Assembly (NCBI RefSeq): GCF_000243315.1
Contig: NZ_JH597770.1
Span: forward strand, 479,740-543,739
Direction of reading: 5' to 3'
Source of the DNA: Metallosphaera yellowstonensis MK1
Lineage (GTDB): Archaea > Thermoproteota > Thermoprotei_A > Sulfolobales > Sulfolobaceae
DNA length: 64,000 bases
In this document: positions 28,339 through 37,161 of the stretch, piece by piece
How positions within the stretch are numbered: position 1 is the stretch's first letter
How the letters are laid out: every line of letters begins with the position of its first letter
Notes under the pieces: generated by a model
What the model saw: the letters and a program-made list of their open reading frames with translations, nothing else
Databases searched by the model: none
What the model was told of the DNA's origin: nothing
Position numbers and translations under genes: made by a program

Positions 28339-30315
28339 TCAGAGTACACCGATACTTTCTAATCGATCCTTTATGGCAGTAGCCACCTTAATCGCATTAT
28401 TTAAAGCAATATTTAAAGAGTTCATCTCAAGTTCTTTCTCAAAGATAATATTACCCACAAAGGATCTTATTATAACTCTATTATACACTGGATCTAAAGG
28501 CAACAATATTTTTACTGGAAATCCGGTATAAACCGATGTCCCGTAATAAACTTGGAGAGGAATCAGGGTCCTCACTATCGGTTCGACAATTAGGTAATTT
28601 CCTTCAACCTTTAGAACTACGTTCTCAATCACATTTTCTAGACCAAGTGATATAAAAGGGGGTTTTCCTGGGACCTTCACAAGGGAAACTTTAGAGCCTT
28701 TAGTTTCCTGTGTGAATTTATTGATTACCAACTTTTGATCGTAAGTAGGTGTATACCATTTCCTCTCCCAAACAAATAAATCGTTCTCAGACCTCCATAT
28801 TCTGACCTTAACGTGACCTAAATCCCTTATCTCCGATCTCCATTCCCTTGGAGGATCAACGAATGTTCTAGTGAGTATTAGCTCCGTTGTATACACTTCC
28901 TTCGTGTCCACCTCTAGTGTGAGTTTCAGGGGGAATATATTTTTGATATTATATAAAAACAAACTTAAAAATACTTTTAAGTATCGTTGATTAGGTTCTA
29001 ATTTGAGAATGAATTTATGACCCTCTATGTCGATCCTAAGAAGGGAGGCTGACTTTAGGGCCTTAGATAGCATCGCTGATCCTAGTAACACACAGTTCCC
29101 TTCCCCAACCTTCACTTTACCGCCATCTTTAGCACATTGCAGGATACCTTCAAATGACACTGTTATGTTAGCTGAGGGGAGCTCAAACTTGAACGTCTGT
29201 TCCAGGAACGGAGACCTTATTGTCAGGTCTATTATACTATCACGTCCTAAATTTTCTATTAAATAGTTCGAATATTCATGATCCCTAGAGTAATCCAGGG
29301 CTGTCACTGAACCTAGAGTGGAAATCTCGTAACCTTTAGGGAGCTTCAGTTTACCTTCTCCTTCACTCATTACTTCCAGGGTCATAGTCTCCAACTCACC
29401 TAGGTCTATGACAGACGTAATTAGGCTCTCGTTAATGAAAATGCCCTTCCTAAGACCTACACCCGTAGTACAAGGTTTGAAGCCGAAAAGCTGGAACAGG
29501 TCCATATCGTAAACTGCTGTTTTTCCGTTGTCCGTAACAACGATGTAATTCTCGCTTGCACTCGATCTTCTAATGTCGAAATCGCGAGATAAATTAATCC
29601 AGCCAGAATTATAATAAATCATTAAGTTCTTTCCGCAACTGAGAATAGCCCTGTCTCGTGATAGGAAAACGACCTCCGCTTCCTCTCTGCATATGCCTAT
29701 GGCCTTACCATTCCTAATTAATGCACCCTCTTCGTTCTTGTAAACTAGGTCTCCGTCCTGAAAATGTAGCACTGTTCCTCTGATATTGAAATTTGTTCTT
29801 CGCCCGCCCCAATCTATGAATAAGGTTTCATCTTGGTACAGGAGCGAGATACCGGCAAGGCTAAAACGGGCAGAAAGAGGGGGTTCTACTGGTATTTCCT
29901 TGCCTCCCATTAGAACAAGACTATCCTTACCGTTGATGAGGAGGAACGATGAGTCCCTTCTAATCACCTTGGAATAAACTCTCCGGTCAAAGACGTACTT
30001 ATTACCTAACCTCAGGATAGGTTCTATGCTGTCATCAACCTTTGCGTAGAAAACCTCCCAGGCCTTCTCGCACTCGAAAAGATTACATTTGATGATCCTC
30101 TCCTTTCCTCCTTCAACCTCCACAAGGTTATTACCAGATTGATAGCGCCAGAGATCGCCCTCTACTCTGAGGCTTGGATATAACTCAACCTTAGGTTGTT
30201 CAATAGCTGTGGTAGCGAGCTGAAATGTGTTCTTGACCCTCCTTACTGACAACTGGAGTCCCCTGGGAATGTCGAGTCTATAAACGTTTTCTATCCTAGG
30301 AAGCTTCACATTCAT
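28339..30315 (-). CDS. upsX: UpsX, ups operon protein of unknown function
   Basis: A 658-residue soluble, beta-rich protein without signal peptide or membrane segment. It has many short beta-repeat-like stretches (for example LRLGNKYVFDRR; LINGKDSLVLMGGKEIPVEP; IVVTDNGKTAVYDM) reminiscent of a beta-propeller in the first half. Naming rests on position (first gene before upsE) and length as in other Sulfolobales. Its role in pilus function is not established. The start is an ATG at 30315; AATATAAGAAAG lies close upstream and CTTATTTTAC about 45 bases upstream on the minus strand, so the promoter is uncertain. Confidence 0.8.
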   Translation of the reverse strand: MNVKLPRIENVYRLDIPRGLQLSVRRVKNTFQLATTAIEQPKVELYPSLRVEGDLWRYQSGNNLVEVEGGKERIIKCNLFECEKAWEVFYAKVDDSIEPILRLGNKYVFDRRVYSKVIRRDSSFLLINGKDSLVLMGGKEIPVEPPLSARFSLAGISLLYQDETLFIDWGGRRTNFNIRGTVLHFQDGDLVYKNEEGALIRNGKAIGICREEAEVVFLSRDRAILSCGKNLMIYYNSGWINLSRDFDIRRSSASENYIVVTDNGKTAVYDMDLFQLFGFKPCTTGVGLRKGIFINESLITSVIDLGELETMTLEVMSEGEGKLKLPKGYEISTLGSVTALDYSRDHEYSNYLIENLGRDSIIDLTIRSPFLEQTFKFELPSANITVSFEGILQCAKDGGKVKVGEGNCVLLGSAMLSKALKSASLLRIDIEGHKFILKLEPNQRYLKVFLSLFLYNIKNIFPLKLTLEVDTKEVYTTELILTRTFVDPPREWRSEIRDLGHVKVRIWRSENDLFVWERKWYTPTYDQKLVINKFTQETKGSKVSLVKVPGKPPFISLGLENVIENVVLKVEGNYLIVEPIVRTLIPLQVYYGTSVYTGFPVKILLPLDPVYNRVIIRSFVGNIIFEKELEMNSLNIALNNAIKVATAIKDRLESIGVL

Positions 30316-30414
30316 CCAAAACTTTCTTATATTGGGGGGAGAGGATCAAAAATGTAAAATAAGGTGAGCGTGATTTTCGTGAAGCTAGTATTTTATGGTA
30401 GATGGTGAGAGTTA

Positions 30415-31545
30415 TTGAATTCAGGAAAATCTCTTGAGAAGAAATCAAGAGAGATCAAGGATTTTTTATCAGCACTCCTCTTTTACGTCGAGAAAGGGTA
30501 TCCTTATCCTGTCAGTTTCAAGAGAGCCAAGGACATTAAGAAGCTCAAGTACAATGACTACGAAAAGGCATATGAAATTGGACGTGCCTTAGTTTTGAGC
30601 TATTTCTCTCTAGAAGGGAGATCCAGGAGAAAAAAGGTCGAGGAGTTTCTCTCCAGGAAGGAACTGAGCATAGTCCTTCCTGACTGGATGAACAGATCTC
30701 TCGAGAAACGAATACCTTTAGAGAAATACAAGGAGTCTCTTTTAAAGAGAAATGTCTGGTTTAGAGTTAACAGATCTAAGACCCAAAACGAGGAGAAGAT
30801 AATTAGGTCACTCGAGTTAAGCGATATAGAGGCTGAGCAAGATAAGGAGTTCACGTTCCTCTTCAAAGTGAGGAAGGGAGATCTGACCAGGACTAAACTG
30901 TTTCAAGAGCATTTAATCATAATCCAGGACAAGGCGAGTGTTGCAGTTGTAGAGGCGTTAGAACCATCCCCAGGAGATAGGATAGTTGAGCTAGCTTCAG
31001 CTCCTGGACTAAAGGCTGAACTCATGTATGAGTTGACTGAAGGGAAGGTTGAACTATTCCTTGCTGAGGTCGATATACAGCGGATGGAAAAAGAACGAAA
31101 GCTCCTCAAGGAGTTGGGGGTTAAGGAGGAAAAAACACATTTCGTTTCCCAAGATTCTACATTCAATACGTTAAGCCGAGGAAATAAGGTTCTATTGGAC
31201 GCCCCGTGCAGTTCCTCAGGAACAATCTCTTCGGATCCCTCGGTTCTTCTCTCCTTAAGAGATTACACTCGCGTCGGGGAATACGCACGGCTACAAAGTA
31301 AAATGCTTAATTCACTCATGGAATCTAATTTCGAATATGCTGTCTTCTCCACTTGTTCCATATTTCCAGAGGAGGGAGAAGTTTTACTCGAGCCTTATAA
31401 CGACCTGATAGTTAAAACGAGACTTCACGGATCACGCGGTTATACAGATTTCCAAGTCGGTGATAAGATAACCAGGTATTTCTCGTGGATCCATGATTCT
31501 CAGGATTTCGTGATAGCTGGACTGAGAGGAGACCTCAAGCGATAA
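30415..31545 (+). CDS. RNA (cytosine-5) methyltransferase, NOL1/NOP2/Sun family
   Basis: A 376-residue SAM-dependent enzyme. SAM-binding motif I is ELASAPGLKAELM (near 194), motif IV is VLLDAPCSSSGTISSDP with the catalytic Cys context, and motif VI is VFSTCSIFPEEGE with the second Cys. The N-terminal 150 residues are a lysine-rich helical RNA-binding region. It methylates C5 of cytosine in tRNA or rRNA; the target is not readable. The start is TTG. Divergent from upsX with about 100 bases between. Confidence 0.88.
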   Translation: MNSGKSLEKKSREIKDFLSALLFYVEKGYPYPVSFKRAKDIKKLKYNDYEKAYEIGRALVLSYFSLEGRSRRKKVEEFLSRKELSIVLPDWMNRSLEKRIPLEKYKESLLKRNVWFRVNRSKTQNEEKIIRSLELSDIEAEQDKEFTFLFKVRKGDLTRTKLFQEHLIIIQDKASVAVVEALEPSPGDRIVELASAPGLKAELMYELTEGKVELFLAEVDIQRMEKERKLLKELGVKEEKTHFVSQDSTFNTLSRGNKVLLDAPCSSSGTISSDPSVLLSLRDYTRVGEYARLQSKMLNSLMESNFEYAVFSTCSIFPEEGEVLLEPYNDLIVKTRLHGSRGYTDFQVGDKITRYFSWIHDSQDFVIAGLRGDLKR

Positions 31546-31579
31546 CAAGAATGATAAACCTTACACTTCCTGGAGAAGA

Positions 31580-32160
31580 GGGTCTCCGAGGTACAATAGC
31601 TCGCAGACAGGACCAAGGACATAGGTGAACCGATACTTTCGATGAGCTTTCCAGTGAGAAGAGGAGGTTCAAGAGGTTTATGAGGAGACCATCACCTGTC
31701 AGGAACTTCGCGTCCCACCTGGTCGAGACCCTCCACGAGCTAAGAATACCGACGATCTACTTGGGGCACCCTTAAACGTGGCACAGGACAAGGGCAACAA
31801 GTTCACGTCAGACCTGTGGTCTTACCACAAACTGTTGGATACCATCGCGTTGGAGTCCAAGGACTACACGTGAAGGTGTTCTAAGTCGTCCAGTACAACA
31901 ACCCCAAGTACTGCGCCCGCCACGGGGTTGAATTTGAGAGACGAACTAGAGGAATAGTCCAATCCCCCTGGGGCACAGACCGCACTCCTCCTGAACCGTT
32001 CGCTGAACGTCCTCAGGAAATACACCAACGTAGTAATCTCCACGATGAAGAGGCCGCTCTCCTTCCTGGTGAACCACTTCCAAGTAGTAACTTAAGGGGG
32101 TGTAACCCTCAACTCGGGTAATTCCCGCCCTCAGGGCAAGGAGGGGGGTCAGCTAGGAAA
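31580..32160 (+). pseudogene. Decayed IS605-type TnpB (OrfB) C-terminal fragment
   Basis: In shifting plus-strand frames the sequence matches the C-terminal half of Sulfolobus OrfB proteins: HELRIPTIYLGHP, then NKFTSDLWSYHKLLDTIALESKDY, EVVQYNNPKYCARHGVE (one zinc Cys pair), and finally the tail GGVTLNSGNSRPQGKEGGQLG near 32095-32155. Several stops (for example TAA near 31773, TGA near 31872) and frameshifts break it. The N-terminal half is absent. No open frame longer than about 60 codons survives. Confidence 0.7.
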
Positions 32161-32309
32161 ACTTGTGGAGAAGTTCAACTTCAGGTGAAAGTTAACTCAA
32201 TCAGCTAAAACTACATTAACCCCGAATTTATAGAGAAACACGGGATACTCAGGGACCTCAAGAATGAGGAGGCTTTCCCCCTGACACCCCCCAGGTCCCT
32301 GGGCATCCC

Positions 32310-33200
32310 CTAGAGATTAATTAGAAAACCCATTTTTCCTCTCCTCCATATATAGTATCGCTCTAAGAACCTCTTCATGAGTGGCCTTAATCTAGAAACT
32401 CTTAACGAGACATTGTCTTCGCCCCAAGGTTTAGTGGATCTAACGTGAAGTCCTATGCCGTGTCCTGTATCCAGTATAAAAATAAAAATTGGCTTAAAAC
32501 TACCCCTGTTCCTCCCTTTCACTCTCTCTCCTATGTAAACTCCAGACCTCATGGCTAACTCTCCCAGTTTGGGCCAGCCCTTTACAACGTCTCCAGCAGC
32601 GTAAACTCCCCCCTTAATTTCGAGGTACTGATTCACGGTGTAGGCTTGAAATGGTTCCTGGACTTTACATTCGTCAAGAACTAATTCAGGACTCTCAGTG
32701 GACTTTAGTCCATACCTCGTAGTTAATTCTAATACCTTATTTTCCACCTCGGTTCCTAAAAATCTTAGGAAGTTTCCAGCGATCTTAACATCTTTTCCTA
32801 GTCTCTTGAGATAGAAACCTAGCTGAAGAATCAAGTACTCATCCTTTTCGTCCTCTACGCCTAAACTGACTTCCTTCCTCTTGAGGGATTCCTGAATTAA
32901 TTGAGTTAAATTTGGCCTTATACAGCCTGGGGCCAATATTAGGTTCTCAGCGACGTAAGTCCCCAGGTTGGTTCTTACCGTCCTAGAACCTATGTCTAAA
33001 TCGTTCACTTCTTCGACTCTAACGAAGGGTATCTTCACCTCCCCTCTCACTGACGGATCTATTACTCGCCTGAGTTCCGCTGTCCAATATTTGAACACTG
33101 ACGTGCGAGAGAGGATGATAGCGCTATCTAAAGAATAATACGCGTTTAAACCGGCGTAACCAGCACCTACTATCAGGTTTACTTTGGTCTCCATATTCAT
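32310..33200 (-). CDS. FAD-dependent NADH dehydrogenase-like oxidoreductase
   Basis: A 296-residue flavoprotein resembling type II NADH dehydrogenases and sulfide:quinone reductases. The FAD dinucleotide fold is VNLIVGAGYAGLNAYYSL at the N-terminus, and the second FAD contact is GGVYAAGDVVKGWPKLGELAMRSG. It is about 100 residues shorter than usual: the middle NAD(P)-binding region is shortened (LKRLGKDVKIAGNFLRFLGTEVENKVL), so cofactor use may differ. The Sulfolobales C-terminal membrane helices are missing. Divergent from the DUF3834-like gene by 38 bases. Confidence 0.75.
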   Translation of the reverse strand: MNMETKVNLIVGAGYAGLNAYYSLDSAIILSRTSVFKYWTAELRRVIDPSVRGEVKIPFVRVEEVNDLDIGSRTVRTNLGTYVAENLILAPGCIRPNLTQLIQESLKRKEVSLGVEDEKDEYLILQLGFYLKRLGKDVKIAGNFLRFLGTEVENKVLELTTRYGLKSTESPELVLDECKVQEPFQAYTVNQYLEIKGGVYAAGDVVKGWPKLGELAMRSGVYIGERVKGRNRGSFKPIFIFILDTGHGIGLHVRSTKPWGEDNVSLRVSRLRPLMKRFLERYYIWRRGKMGFLINL

Positions 33201-33238
33201 GTAAGCTTAATACTAGTCGGACTTCTAAATGTGTAATC

Positions 33239-33880
33239 GTGAGGATAACTGTAGCTTACTCGCAAGAGGATGACCTGAAGCCCCTCAAGCCTCTTTTGGA
33301 GAGCAAGGTCAATAAGGGGATAACTTTAGACGTTGTGAAGGTTAAGGAAGACGACCTAAAGTTCAATCATCATAATTATGACCTTTTCTATTCCCCAATA
33401 CCCCTCATAAACCACGTGCGGGGCATCAGATTCCTAACCAACGGCGCTAAAGTATGGAAGAGTATAGGGATTGAGGGCAACTGTAACGAGGGAAAGATTT
33501 GCGTGCAAGGTTCTAATTCTACAGAGTTTTACTTTTTAAAGATGTTCTACAGGGGGAAATTGTCAGTGTCGCTGAATCAGGAGTGTGGATGTAGAATGGC
33601 AGAGGGAGGAAGCGTAGTAGAGCTGACCCCGTTCTGGTCAGATGCGTGTGGCGATTTACCCTTTGTAGTTAAGCTGCTTGGAACAGTTACCTTAAATGAC
33701 GATACATTGGCCAAGGTGAAGGTTGCCGTGAGAGAATCTGCGTCGATGGCGCAGGGCAGAGGAGACGTGGACGTCCTATCTAAGGAGCTGGGATTAAGGG
33801 GAAGACAGGCCTTAGAATGTTTCATTAAGCGGTGTTCTGAAGCAGGCCTTTGCATCAAACCAGAATATTATTTATTGTAA
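33239..33880 (+). CDS. DUF3834-like protein, solute-binding/MqnA-type fold
   Basis: A 213-residue cytosolic protein with the layout of a small type II periplasmic-binding fold: RITVAYSQEDDLKPL, YDLFYSPIPLINHVRGIRFL and an acidic/Cys-rich middle (GNCNEGKICVQG; NQECGCRMAEGG). It has no signal peptide. It fits the archaeal DUF3834 family, which is thought to be related to solute-binding lipoproteins; MqnA/MqnD enzymes of menaquinone biosynthesis share this fold. Six or more Cys residues could bind metal. The start is GTG. Function not established. Confidence 0.6.
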   Translation: MRITVAYSQEDDLKPLKPLLESKVNKGITLDVVKVKEDDLKFNHHNYDLFYSPIPLINHVRGIRFLTNGAKVWKSIGIEGNCNEGKICVQGSNSTEFYFLKMFYRGKLSVSLNQECGCRMAEGGSVVELTPFWSDACGDLPFVVKLLGTVTLNDDTLAKVKVAVRESASMAQGRGDVDVLSKELGLRGRQALECFIKRCSEAGLCIKPEYYLL

Positions 33881-34020
33881 TTTTTCCTATAATAAATTAA
33901 AGTCCGACTTATTCTAATTATTAAGTAGATTCCCAGCAGGTAAAGTATAATATCCAATACGTTGCTCCTCATTACTGGAATGAGGATTATCGAGAGGAGA
34001 ACCAAAATTTCATCCTTCAT
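33868..34020 (-). CDS. Putative 50-residue membrane protein
   Basis: A short open frame reading MKDEILVLLSIILIPV and ending RKNYNK. It has one strongly hydrophobic stretch (residues 4-17) and a second (about 22-37, VLDIILYLLGIYLIIRI), with basic residues towards the C-terminus, consistent with two short membrane helices. TAAGG lies just upstream of the ATG. The stop overlaps the 3' end of the DUF3834-like gene by 13 bases, as is common for convergent pairs here. No homologue is recognised; it could be chance coding. Confidence 0.4.
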   Translation of the reverse strand: MKDEILVLLSIILIPVMRSNVLDIILYLLGIYLIIRISRTLIYYRKNYNK

Positions 34021-34278
34021 AACCCTTACTATCCTATGGAGAATTTATGCCGATTTGAGGTAATCCTTGATATGACCTAATGGAGACTATCGTGGATGAT
34101 ATTAACATCGAGGAGGCAAGCTAGGTTGGCCACTCCCTTCCCAAGATTAGCGTGATCTTGTCCTCGCTGTCGATAAATTATTCGCGAGGGGCAATCTTAT
34201 CTTTGTAGGTCACTTTTTATAAATAAAAAGTAGAACGGGGAATATATTGTAATGTCCACTTCCAGTAACATCTAAATG
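34021..34278. other. Intergenic region without recognised gene
   Basis: About 260 bases between the small membrane ORF and UbiA. It holds an A/T-rich stretch (TTTTTATAAATAAAAAG near 34213-34230). I see no tRNA, no convincing C/D-box pair and no conserved frame. Confidence 0.4.
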
Positions 34279-35184
34279 TCAGAGAGGAGGAATACCCAGT
34301 AATACGTCCAGATCTATACCGAGCCCTAATACTACCGAGGAGTAAATGTTATAATAGAAGGCCTTCCCGAAGTTGTCATGCATAGCGAGGTAAAATGCAT
34401 ATGCCATTATGACCCCGTGTAGTACCGTGGACACATAGGATATAGGACCGAGAGAATATTGAAAGTCTGCCAAAAAGTCAAGGATAACAGACATCAGTTG
34501 GTTCAGGCCCGCAAAGATCAAGGCTTTCTTGCCTAATAGTACAGCAAAGCTATGAAGACCCATTTTCCGGTCGAACTCTGCATCTGGAATGTGATTGTAT
34601 AGATCGAACCCTACGGCCCAAAATATGGTAGCTATCACGAAGAGCCAAGGAACTGACCTGAGAACTTGTATCAATGAATCATATTCTATTCCTGCACTCG
34701 CTACAGCACCACTGAAGACAGCTAATCCCTGGACCGTGGCTATCTGATAGTTGGCAAATGACGTGAACCTCTTCATATACGGGTACGTCATGGTAACTAT
34801 GGCCACCAACGGCGATAATAGGAGGGCCCACTTGTTAATGAAATAAGCACTTGTAAAGAACCCAATCAGACCTATAGCTATTAGGATCTTCGCTTCTTTG
34901 GTCGTTATTGCTCCGGTGACTAAAGGTCTAGTTCTCGTTCTCGGATTCCTTGAATCGATTTCCCTATCGGCTAGATTATCGTTTGTCATCCCAGCTATTC
35001 TAAGGAAAAATAGGGCGAAAAAAATCAGTAACATGGTAGCTGGCGAAGGTATACCCCTTATAGCCACGAAGGCCCCTAGATACGCCATTGGGAGGCTGAA
35101 GAAAGTCTGCTCTATTCTAAGGAATTTAAGATAAATGTAAAGTTTTCCCCTGTTGGCCGTTGTTCCTCCAGGATCCCAGCTCAC
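34279..35184 (-). CDS. UbiA-family prenyltransferase
   Basis: A 301-residue membrane enzyme with about eight to nine helices. The first Asp-rich motif is NDNLADREIDSRNPRTRTRPL (near 67), and the second is VGFDLYNHIPDAEFDRKMGLHSF, typical of aromatic prenyltransferases. It attaches a long isoprenoid chain to an aromatic acceptor or makes archaeol-type lipids; in Sulfolobales a role in caldariellaquinone-type quinones is plausible but not shown by sequence. It overlaps the citramalate synthase gene by four bases, so they are an operon. Confidence 0.85.
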   Translation of the reverse strand: MSWDPGGTTANRGKLYIYLKFLRIEQTFFSLPMAYLGAFVAIRGIPSPATMLLIFFALFFLRIAGMTNDNLADREIDSRNPRTRTRPLVTGAITTKEAKILIAIGLIGFFTSAYFINKWALLLSPLVAIVTMTYPYMKRFTSFANYQIATVQGLAVFSGAVASAGIEYDSLIQVLRSVPWLFVIATIFWAVGFDLYNHIPDAEFDRKMGLHSFAVLLGKKALIFAGLNQLMSVILDFLADFQYSLGPISYVSTVLHGVIMAYAFYLAMHDNFGKAFYYNIYSSVVLGLGIDLDVLLGIPPL

Positions 35185-36758
35185 GATGTCTGTTTAGTCA
35201 GCATCGGTTTTAATTTCTTATTTATCTGTAAGTAGTAATCTAGCCCATCCACAAGGGCCATGATGGAAGCTTCTATCACACTAGTAGATACACCCTCCGT
35301 CCTCCAACTATCGTTCCCGTCGGTGAACTCTATTGTAACCCTAACCACGCTCTCTGTGTTCTTGACCTGTCCAGGTAATATAACCCTATAGTCGGTAAGC
35401 GTAACTTTCTGGATCTCAGGGAACTCTCTCGAGAGTGCCCTCCTCAATGCCAAATCCACTGCATGAACTGGCCCTAAACCCTCTGAAGCCTCTATTTGAT
35501 CATTCACTTTGACAACAGCTAGTGATAATCCATTTTCATTGATAACCTTCCAATACCTAAGGTTCACGTACCTGGTGTAAAGGCCCAGTTCCTTTAGGAC
35601 CACTAGTAGGGCAGACTCGGGTGCTATGTCAAAGCTGTAGCCCCTCATTTCCATTTCCTTTATCTTGTTGAGGGCTACTTTCAATTTTTCCTCCTTCTTC
35701 TCAACCTTTATCCCTACTCTGTCTAGATAGCTCACTAAGTTTGCGGTGCCCGAGAGTTCTGAAATCACTATCCTCCTCCTGTTTCCGACAAGTGACGGAT
35801 CTATGTGCTCATATGCCCTCGTATTTTTCATGACAGCATCTGCATGAACACCTGCCTTATGCGTGAAGGCATTATCTCCTACGTAGGGCTGGTAAGGATT
35901 GGGATGCATCCCTGCTAGTTCATACACCATGGTAGAGACTTCCTTGAGTTTCTTGAGACTCTCTGAACCCTCCAACACCCTGTATCCCATCTTCAAAACT
36001 AAGGTAGGAATAATTTGAACCAGATCGGCGTTTCCTGTCCTCTCCCCTATACCGTTTATGGTACCCTGTACATGTGTTGCCCCTCCAACTACCCCCATTA
36101 GTGAATTTGCAACAGCACAACCTATGTCGTTATGCATATGAACTCCCAGCTTGGCACTACTGGCCTCTCTAACTTTCCTAGTAATCTCTAGGATTTCGTG
36201 AGGCGGTGTACCGCCGTTTGTATCCGCTAAAACAACCACGCTAGCTCTGGATCTCCAAGCAGTTTCGACTACCCTCGTCGCATAATCTGGGTTCTCCTTG
36301 AAGCCTTGATAGAAGTGTTCAGCATCGAAGATAACTTCCATTCCGTGATCCCTAAGGAACTCTATGCTGTCACTGATTATGGACAGGTTGTCCTCCAGAG
36401 TAGTTTTAAGTACCTCCTTCACGTGAAGGGGCCAAGTCTTCCCGAAGATCACAGCCACCTTAACGTCGGCATCTATTATCGAATTAAGACTTGGATCCTC
36501 CTCTGGTTTATTCTCCTTTCTTCTTGTGCTTCCAAATGCCGCAATCTTTGACTTCCTCAGGGAGTAGTTCTTTATCTCTTTAAAGAATTCGAAGTCCTTA
36601 GGATTTGATCCAGGCCAACCTCCTTCTATATAGTCGACACCTAACTCGTCCAACATTAAGGCAATCTTCACCTTGTCTCTTAGGGTGAAAGAAACCAGGG
36701 CAGCTTGAGCCCCGTCACGTAAAGTAGTATCAAGAATTTGTATGGATTTCTTGACCAC
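35181..36758 (-). CDS. cimA: (R)-citramalate synthase
   Basis: It condenses pyruvate with acetyl-CoA to citramalate, the first step of threonine-independent isoleucine synthesis. The frame carries the HMGL/IPMS signature ILDTTLRDGAQ, the metal His pair in GVHMHNDIGCAVANS, and a long C-terminal LeuA regulatory domain, about 525 residues in total, matching the TIGR00977 (CimA) type. Feedback control by isoleucine through that domain is a family property. The frame is open to 36914, but a GTG at 36758 before VKKSIQILDTTLRDGAQ is the natural start; the upstream stretch has no homology and runs into the inverted repeat. Confidence 0.85.
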   Translation of the reverse strand: MVKKSIQILDTTLRDGAQAALVSFTLRDKVKIALMLDELGVDYIEGGWPGSNPKDFEFFKEIKNYSLRKSKIAAFGSTRRKENKPEEDPSLNSIIDADVKVAVIFGKTWPLHVKEVLKTTLEDNLSIISDSIEFLRDHGMEVIFDAEHFYQGFKENPDYATRVVETAWRSRASVVVLADTNGGTPPHEILEITRKVREASSAKLGVHMHNDIGCAVANSLMGVVGGATHVQGTINGIGERTGNADLVQIIPTLVLKMGYRVLEGSESLKKLKEVSTMVYELAGMHPNPYQPYVGDNAFTHKAGVHADAVMKNTRAYEHIDPSLVGNRRRIVISELSGTANLVSYLDRVGIKVEKKEEKLKVALNKIKEMEMRGYSFDIAPESALLVVLKELGLYTRYVNLRYWKVINENGLSLAVVKVNDQIEASEGLGPVHAVDLALRRALSREFPEIQKVTLTDYRVILPGQVKNTESVVRVTIEFTDGNDSWRTEGVSTSVIEASIMALVDGLDYYLQINKKLKPMLTKQTS

Positions 36759-36854
36759 CGGCCATGGTGTATGGCATTGTGAGCAAATATAAAAGCTTTC
36801 AGTATGCCTGCAGGAGTGTATCCAACTATTTTTGTTTTTTGTATAAAATTTTAG

Positions 36855-36921
36855 TAGGGCAGTGAGGTGGTAATATTGGGCGGTTAGTATGAGTACTAAG
36901 TTGGAACGCCTCACTGCCCTA
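36855..36921. repeat. 67-bp unit bounded by a perfect 13-bp inverted repeat
   Basis: TAGGGCAGTGAGG (36855-36867) is the exact reverse complement of CCTCACTGCCCTA (36909-36921), with 41 bases between. It lies about 100 bases upstream of the cimA start and directly before an IS-like transposase fragment. It may be a solo transposon end pair, a regulatory palindrome or an RNA stem. Confidence 0.75.
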
Positions 36922-36971
36922 ATGTTGAGATATGTTTTTCAGCTTTAACCATTTCTCCTCGTTTTTACACT

Positions 36972-37161
36972 AGGGATGAGGTTGCCAAAGCATCATCAGC
37001 TTATTACTTCGGCCTTTCATTGAGGAAGGTTGAGGCAATTTTTCACGTACTGAAGAGTGTCGTTCAGTGCTATTAGAGGAGGTTGGATAAGTTTACTTCT
37101 CCCCCTTCTTTAAGCGATGTTTACGTTGTAGACGAGACGGGGATTAGGCGTTAATAACTTA
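36972..37161 (+). pseudogene. IS6-like DDE transposase fragment
   Basis: The plus-strand reading DEVAKASSAYYFGLSLRKVEAIF, then a stop, then DVYVVDETGIRR and a stop, resembles the N-terminal helix-turn-helix and first catalytic Asp (VDET) of IS6-type archaeal transposases. In-frame stops at about 37072 and 37155 and the abrupt end at 37161, where the next element begins, show it is a remnant. Confidence 0.5.

Noticed and set aside
26101-30420. ANTTTC-type UV hexamers upstream of ups genes
   Set aside because: I found no match in the coding orientation just upstream of upsX, upsE or upsA; matches such as ACTTTC at 30323 point the other way, so I do not claim a UV element for the operon.
34061-34200. 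Possible C/D-box sRNA (GATGATA in the ubiA upstream gap)
   Set aside because: Only one C-like box is present and no properly spaced D boxes can be found.
36759-36914. In-frame extension of citramalate synthase by 52 codons to an upstream ATG
   Set aside because: The extra residues have no resemblance to the family, and the stretch reaches into the 13-bp inverted repeat; a GTG at 36758 gives the normal N-terminus.
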